64,000 nucleotides of DNA from contig NZ_JACIDM010000003.1 in NCBI RefSeq assembly GCF_014196335.1, positions 248,001 through 312,000 of the forward strand. Reading direction: 5' to 3'. Shown here piece after piece: positions 59,672 to 64,000 of the stretch; position 1 is the first letter of the stretch; the number at the start of each line of letters is the position of its first letter. This DNA is from Brevundimonas lenta (lineage in GTDB: Bacteria > Pseudomonadota > Alphaproteobacteria > Caulobacterales > Caulobacteraceae). The notes under the pieces are model-generated. The model did not search any database and was not told where the DNA came from. It saw nothing but the letters and a program-made list of their open reading frames with translations. Position numbers and translations under genes: made by a program.

Positions 59672-62600
59672 ATGAACATCTCCCGCTTCTTCATCGACCG
59701 GCCGATCTTCGCGGCCGTGATCTCGGTGTTCATCACCCTGGTCGGCCTGTTCGCCTACCCGCTGCTGCCGCTGTCGCAGTATCCGGAGATCGCGCCGCCC
59801 ACGATCACCATCAACACCGCCTATCCGGGCGCGTCCGCCGAGACCGTGGCCGAGACCGTGGCCGCGCCCATCGAGCAGGAAGTGAACGGCGTCGAGGGCA
59901 TGCTGTACCTGTCGTCCTCGTCCACCTCGGACGGGACGGTCGGCGTGACCGTGACCTTCCAGCCGGGCACCGACCTGGACGCAGCCCAGGTGCTGGTCCA
60001 GAACCGCGTCGCCCTGGCGGAGCCCCGCCTGCCTGAACAGGTCCGCCAGATCGGCGTGACCGTGAACAAGCAGGAGAGCGGCTTCCTGATGATCCTGGGG
60101 CTGACGTCCCCGGACAAGTCGCTGGATAACGACTACGTCGGCAACTACGCGCAATCGACGCTCCGCGACCGGCTGCTGCGCATCGAAGGCGTGGGCAACG
60201 TCCAGGTCTTCGGCGGCGGCAACTATTCGATGCGGGTGTGGATCAACCCCGCCAAGGCCGCCGAGCGCGGCCTGACCGGCCAGGACATCGTCGCCGCCCT
60301 GCGTGCGCAGAACGTCCAGGCCGCCGCCGGCGCCATCGGCCAGCCGCCCTTCGCCACCAGCGCCGCAGCCTTCCAGCTGCCGGTGCAGGTGCAGGGCCGC
60401 CTGAGCGATCCCGAGCAGTTCGGCGACATCGTCATCCGCACCGACGCCGAAGGCCGCGTGACCCGCGTCCGCGACGTTGCGCGCGTCGAACTCGGCGCCC
60501 AGGACTACGGCATCAACGGCTTCTTCGACGGCGAACGCGGCGTCGGCATCGCCATCATCCAGCAGCCCGGCGCCAACGCCCTGGGCACCGCCGAGCGCGT
60601 GCTGGCCGAGGTCGAAGCCTTCAAGGCCGAGCTGCCCCAGGGCATGGCGGTGCAGATCGCCTACAACCCGACGGAGTTCGTCGCCGCCTCGGTCGAGTCG
60701 GTGCAGCACACCCTGTTCGAGGCCGTCATCCTCGTCGTCCTGGTGGTCATCGTCTTCCTGCAGACCTGGCGGGCGGCGATCATCCCGATCGTAGCCATCC
60801 CGGTGGCCCTGGTCGCGACCTTCGCCGTGCAGCTGATGCTCGGCTATTCGATCAACTCGCTGTCGCTGTTCGCGCTCGTGCTCGCCGTCGGCATCGTCGT
60901 CGACGACGCCATCGTCGTGGTCGAGAACGTCGAGCGATACATACGGGCCGGGCTGACGCCCAAGGAGGCCGCCTATCGCTCCATGCAGGAGGTCTCCGGC
61001 GCCCTGATCTCGATCGGCCTGGTGCTGGTCTCGGTGTTCGTGCCGACCATGTTCGTGCCGGGCATCCCGGGCATCTTCTATCGCGAGTTCGCCATCGTCA
61101 TCACGACGGCGTCGGTGGTCTCGCTGCTGGTCTCGCTGACCCTGTCCCCGGCCATGGCGGCCCTGCTGCTGAAGCCGCACAAGGAGCATGACGAGAACGC
61201 GCGCAAGCCGGGCCTGTGGGGCACGGTGACCTACTACGGCGGCTGGGCCGGGCGTCGTTTCAACGACGGCTTCGACTGGCTGGCCGACAAGTACGGCCGC
61301 CTGACCGCCCGCCTGGTGCGGACCGTCGGCATCGTGCTGGTCATCTATGTCGGCCTGCTGGCCCTGACCGGCTGGCGTCTGATGGACACCCCGTCCGGCT
61401 TCATTCCGGAGCAGGACCAGGGCTTCCTGATCGGCGTCGTCCAGCTGCCGCCGGGCGCCTCGCTCGAGCGCACGGAAGCGGTGATGACCCGCGCGTCGGA
61501 GATCATCAAGAAGACCGAGGGCGTCGAGGGCATGGTCGCCTTCGCCGGCCTGGACGGCTCCAGCTTCTCGTTCGGCTCCAACTCCGCGACCATCTTCGTG
61601 CGCCTCGACGCCTTCGAGGAGCGCAAGTCCGCAGAGCAGGCCGCGGCCGCCCTGGCCGGCGCCATCACCGGCGCCACCATGGGCATCGAGGACGCCAACA
61701 TCTTCGTCATCGCCCCGCCCGCGGTTCAGGGTCTGGGCAACGGCAACGGCTTCCAGCTGATGGTGCAGGACACCTCGGGCGCGGGTTATCGCGCGCTCGA
61801 AGGGGCCACCTTCGCCATGATGGGCGCCGCGGCCCAGGCGCCGGACCAGGTGCAGCAGGTCTTCTCGACCTACAACACCGGCTCGCCGCGCATCGCCGCC
61901 GACGTCGATCGCGACAAGGCGCTGATGATGGGCGTCCAGCCCGCCGACGTGTTCAACACGCTGGGGGTCTATCTGGGCTCGTCCTACGTCAATGACTTCA
62001 ACTTCCTGGGCCGCACCTTCCGGGTGACGGCGCAGGCGGAGCCGACGTCGCGGGACGACGTCGCCGACATCGCCAACCTGAAGACCCGCTCGGCCTCGGG
62101 CGCCATGGTGCCGATCGGTTCGGTGGCCACGCTGCGCGAGGACTCCGGCCCGTCGCGCGTCGTTCGCTACAACCTGTTCCCGGCCTCCGAGCTGCAGGGA
62201 CAGGCCGCGGCCAACGTCTCGTCCGGTCAGGCGATCGCGAAGATGGAAGAACTGGCCCAGGCCACCCTTCCGCCGGGCTTCTCGTACGAGTGGACCGGCC
62301 TGGCCCTGCAGGAGAAGCAGTCGGCCGGGGGCGCCACCGTGGTCTTCGCCCTGGCCGTGGTGTTCGTCTTCCTGGTGCTGGCCGCCCAGTACGAGGCATT
62401 CACCCTGCCGCTGGCGGTCGTGCTGATCGTGCCGATGTGCATTCTCGCGGCCATGATCGGGGTCAACATCCGCGGTCTGGACAACAACATCCTGGTCCAG
62501 ATCGGCCTGGTGGTGCTGATCGCGCTGGCGGCCAAGAACGCCATCCTGATCGTCGAGTTCGCCAAACAGGCCGAGGACGAGGGGCTGAACCGCTTCGACG

Positions 62601-62920
62601 CCGCGGTCCGCGCCGCCAAGACCCGTCTGCGCCCGATCCTGATGACCTCCTTCGCCTTCATCTTCGGCGTCGTGCCGCTGATGCTGGCGACCGGCCCGGG
62701 CGCCGAAATGCGCCAGTCGCTGGGGACAGCCGTGTTTTCGGGCATGCTGGGGGTGACCCTGTTCGGCCTGATCTTCACGCCGGTCTTCTACGTCGTCTGC
62801 CGCTGGCTGGCGTCGAAGATGCCGAAGCCGCCCGAGAAGCAGGCGACCATCCCGACCACCCAGGGACTGCCGCCTCACGACCAACCAGAACCCGCCGCCC
62901 CGCGGCTGGGAGATTCCTGA
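59672..62920 (+). CDS. acrB: RND multidrug efflux pump, HAE1 family (AcrB/MexF-like)
   Basis: A 1082-aa inner-membrane trimeric antiporter. N-terminal RPIFAAVISVFITLVGLFAYPLLPLSQYP; porter-domain motif GVEGMLYLSSSSTSDG; the transmembrane proton-relay pair in LAVGIVVDDAIVVVENVERY; second-half motifs PSGFIPEQDQGFLIG, LVVLIALAAKNAILIVEFAKQ and TSFAFIFGVVPLMLATG. Length and motifs are those of complete HAE-1 pumps. It exports drugs and bile salts, as a periplasm/outer-leaflet capture system with the adaptor and outer-membrane factor. Its stop and the next start share one base (TGATG at 62918-62922), so translation is coupled. Confidence 0.95.
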   Translation: MNISRFFIDRPIFAAVISVFITLVGLFAYPLLPLSQYPEIAPPTITINTAYPGASAETVAETVAAPIEQEVNGVEGMLYLSSSSTSDGTVGVTVTFQPGTDLDAAQVLVQNRVALAEPRLPEQVRQIGVTVNKQESGFLMILGLTSPDKSLDNDYVGNYAQSTLRDRLLRIEGVGNVQVFGGGNYSMRVWINPAKAAERGLTGQDIVAALRAQNVQAAAGAIGQPPFATSAAAFQLPVQVQGRLSDPEQFGDIVIRTDAEGRVTRVRDVARVELGAQDYGINGFFDGERGVGIAIIQQPGANALGTAERVLAEVEAFKAELPQGMAVQIAYNPTEFVAASVESVQHTLFEAVILVVLVVIVFLQTWRAAIIPIVAIPVALVATFAVQLMLGYSINSLSLFALVLAVGIVVDDAIVVVENVERYIRAGLTPKEAAYRSMQEVSGALISIGLVLVSVFVPTMFVPGIPGIFYREFAIVITTASVVSLLVSLTLSPAMAALLLKPHKEHDENARKPGLWGTVTYYGGWAGRRFNDGFDWLADKYGRLTARLVRTVGIVLVIYVGLLALTGWRLMDTPSGFIPEQDQGFLIGVVQLPPGASLERTEAVMTRASEIIKKTEGVEGMVAFAGLDGSSFSFGSNSATIFVRLDAFEERKSAEQAAAALAGAITGATMGIEDANIFVIAPPAVQGLGNGNGFQLMVQDTSGAGYRALEGATFAMMGAAAQAPDQVQQVFSTYNTGSPRIAADVDRDKALMMGVQPADVFNTLGVYLGSSYVNDFNFLGRTFRVTAQAEPTSRDDVADIANLKTRSASGAMVPIGSVATLREDSGPSRVVRYNLFPASELQGQAAANVSSGQAIAKMEELAQATLPPGFSYEWTGLALQEKQSAGGATVVFALAVVFVFLVLAAQYEAFTLPLAVVLIVPMCILAAMIGVNIRGLDNNILVQIGLVVLIALAAKNAILIVEFAKQAEDEGLNRFDAAVRAAKTRLRPILMTSFAFIFGVVPLMLATGPGAEMRQSLGTAVFSGMLGVTLFGLIFTPVFYVVCRWLASKMPKPPEKQATIPTTQGLPPHDQPEPAAPRLGDS

Positions 62921-64000
62921 TGACGACCCGACCCCCTCTCCGGTTCCTGACCGCAACCGCCGGCGCCGCCCTCCTCCTGGCGTCGTGCGCGGTCGGGCCG
63001 AAGGCGCCTGACGCGACCCTTCCCCCCTCCGCGTCAGGCGCCTTCATAGGCGCCGCCACCCCCGCCGTTTCCGCGGAAGCGGCGCGGGACGACTGGTGGC
63101 GTCTGTACGACGATCCCGTCCTCGACGGTCTCGTCGGCGAGGCGCTGACCAACAACAACGAGCTGGAGGCCGCCGCAGCCAACCTGCGTCGCGTCCGTGC
63201 GGTTCTGGGCGAGACCCGCACCCAGCGACTGCCGGCGACCAACACGACCGCGTCCTACAACTACGGCCGACCGTCCGCCGCCACCGTCCCCGGGGCGGTG
63301 ATCGGCGAGGCGCTGGACGAGACCGAAACCTTCGACGTCGGCCTGGACGTCTCCTACGAGATCGACCTGTTCGGCCGCGTCGGATCCAGCATCCGGGCGG
63401 CGACGGCGGACGCCGACGCGGCCGCGGCCGCACTGGACGTCGTGCGCGTTTCGGTCGCCGCCGAGACCGCCCGCGCCTATGCCGATGCCTGCTCCGCCAA
63501 CGCCTCGATCGCAGTGGCCGAACGCAACATCCAGCTGCAGACCGACACCGTCGAACTGACCCAGCGCCTGCTCGACGCGGGCCAGGGCAACGGCCTCGAC
63601 GTCGCCCGCGCGCGATCGACCCTGGCCAGCACCCAGGGGGCGATGGCGCCCCTGCGGGCCCAGCGCGAAGCGGCCCTGTTCCGCCTGTCGACCCTGACCG
63701 GCCGCACCCCGGCCGAGGCCAGCGAAGCGGCGCGCGCCTGCCAGCGTCCGCCGCAACTCAAGCAGCCGATCCCGGTCGGCGACGGCGCCGCCATGCTGGC
63801 GCGTCGTCCGGACGTGCGTCGGGCGGAGCGCGATCTCGCGGCCGCCGCGGCGCGGGTCAATGTCGCCACCGCCGACCTGTATCCGCGCGTCATCCTGGGC
63901 GCCTCGGTCGGCTCGACCTCGCTGGACGGCGGCGACATCGGATCGGAGTCCGCGCTTCGCTTCGGCATCGGTCCGTTGATCAGCTGGTCGTTCCCGAACG
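62920..64000 (+). CDS. nodT: NodT/OprM-type outer-membrane efflux lipoprotein, C-terminus beyond window
   Basis: The gene runs off the window end after about 360 codons. Starting MTTRPPLRFLTATAGAALLL, it has a lipoprotein signal with lipobox LLASC, then the OMF pattern DDWWRLYDDPVLDGLVGEALTNNNELEAAAANLRRVRA, LDVSYEIDLFGRVGSSIRAATADADA, QLQTDTVELTQRLLDAGQGNGLDVARARSTLA and LARRPDVRRAERDLAAAAARVNVATADLYPRVILGASVGSTSLD. This is the outer-membrane channel partner of the preceding adaptor and pump. An average family length of about 460-500 aa means roughly 110 residues are missing here. Gene name by analogy with AcrAB2-NodT. Confidence 0.93.
   Translation, partial: MTTRPPLRFLTATAGAALLLASCAVGPKAPDATLPPSASGAFIGAATPAVSAEAARDDWWRLYDDPVLDGLVGEALTNNNELEAAAANLRRVRAVLGETRTQRLPATNTTASYNYGRPSAATVPGAVIGEALDETETFDVGLDVSYEIDLFGRVGSSIRAATADADAAAAALDVVRVSVAAETARAYADACSANASIAVAERNIQLQTDTVELTQRLLDAGQGNGLDVARARSTLASTQGAMAPLRAQREAALFRLSTLTGRTPAEASEAARACQRPPQLKQPIPVGDGAAMLARRPDVRRAERDLAAAAARVNVATADLYPRVILGASVGSTSLDGGDIGSESALRFGIGPLISWSFPN

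Noticed and set aside
59612..62956. 1114-aa open frame antisense to the RND pump gene
   Set aside because: It is His/Arg/Gly-rich low-complexity translation of high-GC DNA; the plus-strand pump has all family motifs.

Overview
The window is a high-GC alphaproteobacterial chromosome segment, most likely from a Caulobacteraceae member (Brevundimonas or a close relative). The evidence is the CckA-ChpT-CtrA cell-cycle phosphorelay, clustered GAnTC (CcrM) sites in front of ctrA, a SufE/RF3/RecA/AlaS core gene background, many short Caulobacter-type secreted proteins and lipoproteins, and a TetR-controlled AcrAB-NodT efflux operon. Nearly every gene is chromosomal housekeeping or envelope biology. 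The only clear mobile element is one IS1595-type insertion. I see no tRNA, rRNA or CRISPR array.

Layout. 1-3.7 kb: first codons of ctrA (minus strand), its promoter region, a stand-alone DnaA-domain-IV-like HTH protein coupled to a DUF6456 protein, sufE, and a membrane histidine kinase of DivJ/PleC type. 3.7-6.5 kb: an HxlR regulator divergent from an acyl-CoA dehydrogenase with a palindromic operator cluster between them, then a secreted protein. 6.6-11.3 kb: small proteins and two tandem secreted HExxH metallopeptidase/TPR paralogues. 11.4-17 kb: prfC (RF3) behind three hairpins, a two-domain putative wall hydrolase and small secreted proteins. 17-19.9 kb: cysQ-like phosphatase, chpT, cheY, cheR. 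19.9-24.2 kb: M28 peptidase, then a lipoprotein / M48 protease / lipoprotein operon. 24.3-30.5 kb: recA with a putative SOS box, small genes, a VOC/MarR pair with palindromic operators, alaS. 30.5-37.5 kb: DUF2939 pair, icd, a DUF1176 lipoprotein, a thioredoxin-reductase-like flavoprotein. 35.6-44.6 kb: four DUF885 putative metallopeptidases interrupted by a LysR gene, a 51-aa gene and a 31-bp inverted-repeat element. 44.7-49.9 kb: cckA, a Leu/Phe/Val-type dehydrogenase, an alpha/beta-hydrolase lipoprotein, a UDG-family protein and DUF3253. 50.0-52.2 kb: the complete IS1595-type element with an 8-bp target duplication and a trypsin-like protease passenger. 52.2-57.6 kb: a hotdog thioesterase and a 1640-aa RTX protein. 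57.7-64 kb: a TetR regulator and a divergent RND efflux operon (adaptor, pump, and outer-membrane factor cut by the window end).

How it fits together. CckA autophosphorylates and passes phosphate through ChpT to CtrA, and all three genes, plus a candidate upstream kinase, lie within 47 kb. Many local regulator/target pairs are divergent with visible operators (HxlR/acyl-CoA dehydrogenase, MarR/VOC protein, TetR/RND pump). Gene packing is very tight: several genes are translationally coupled through ATGA or GTGA overlaps, and five convergent pairs share a 4-bp palindromic stop tetranucleotide.
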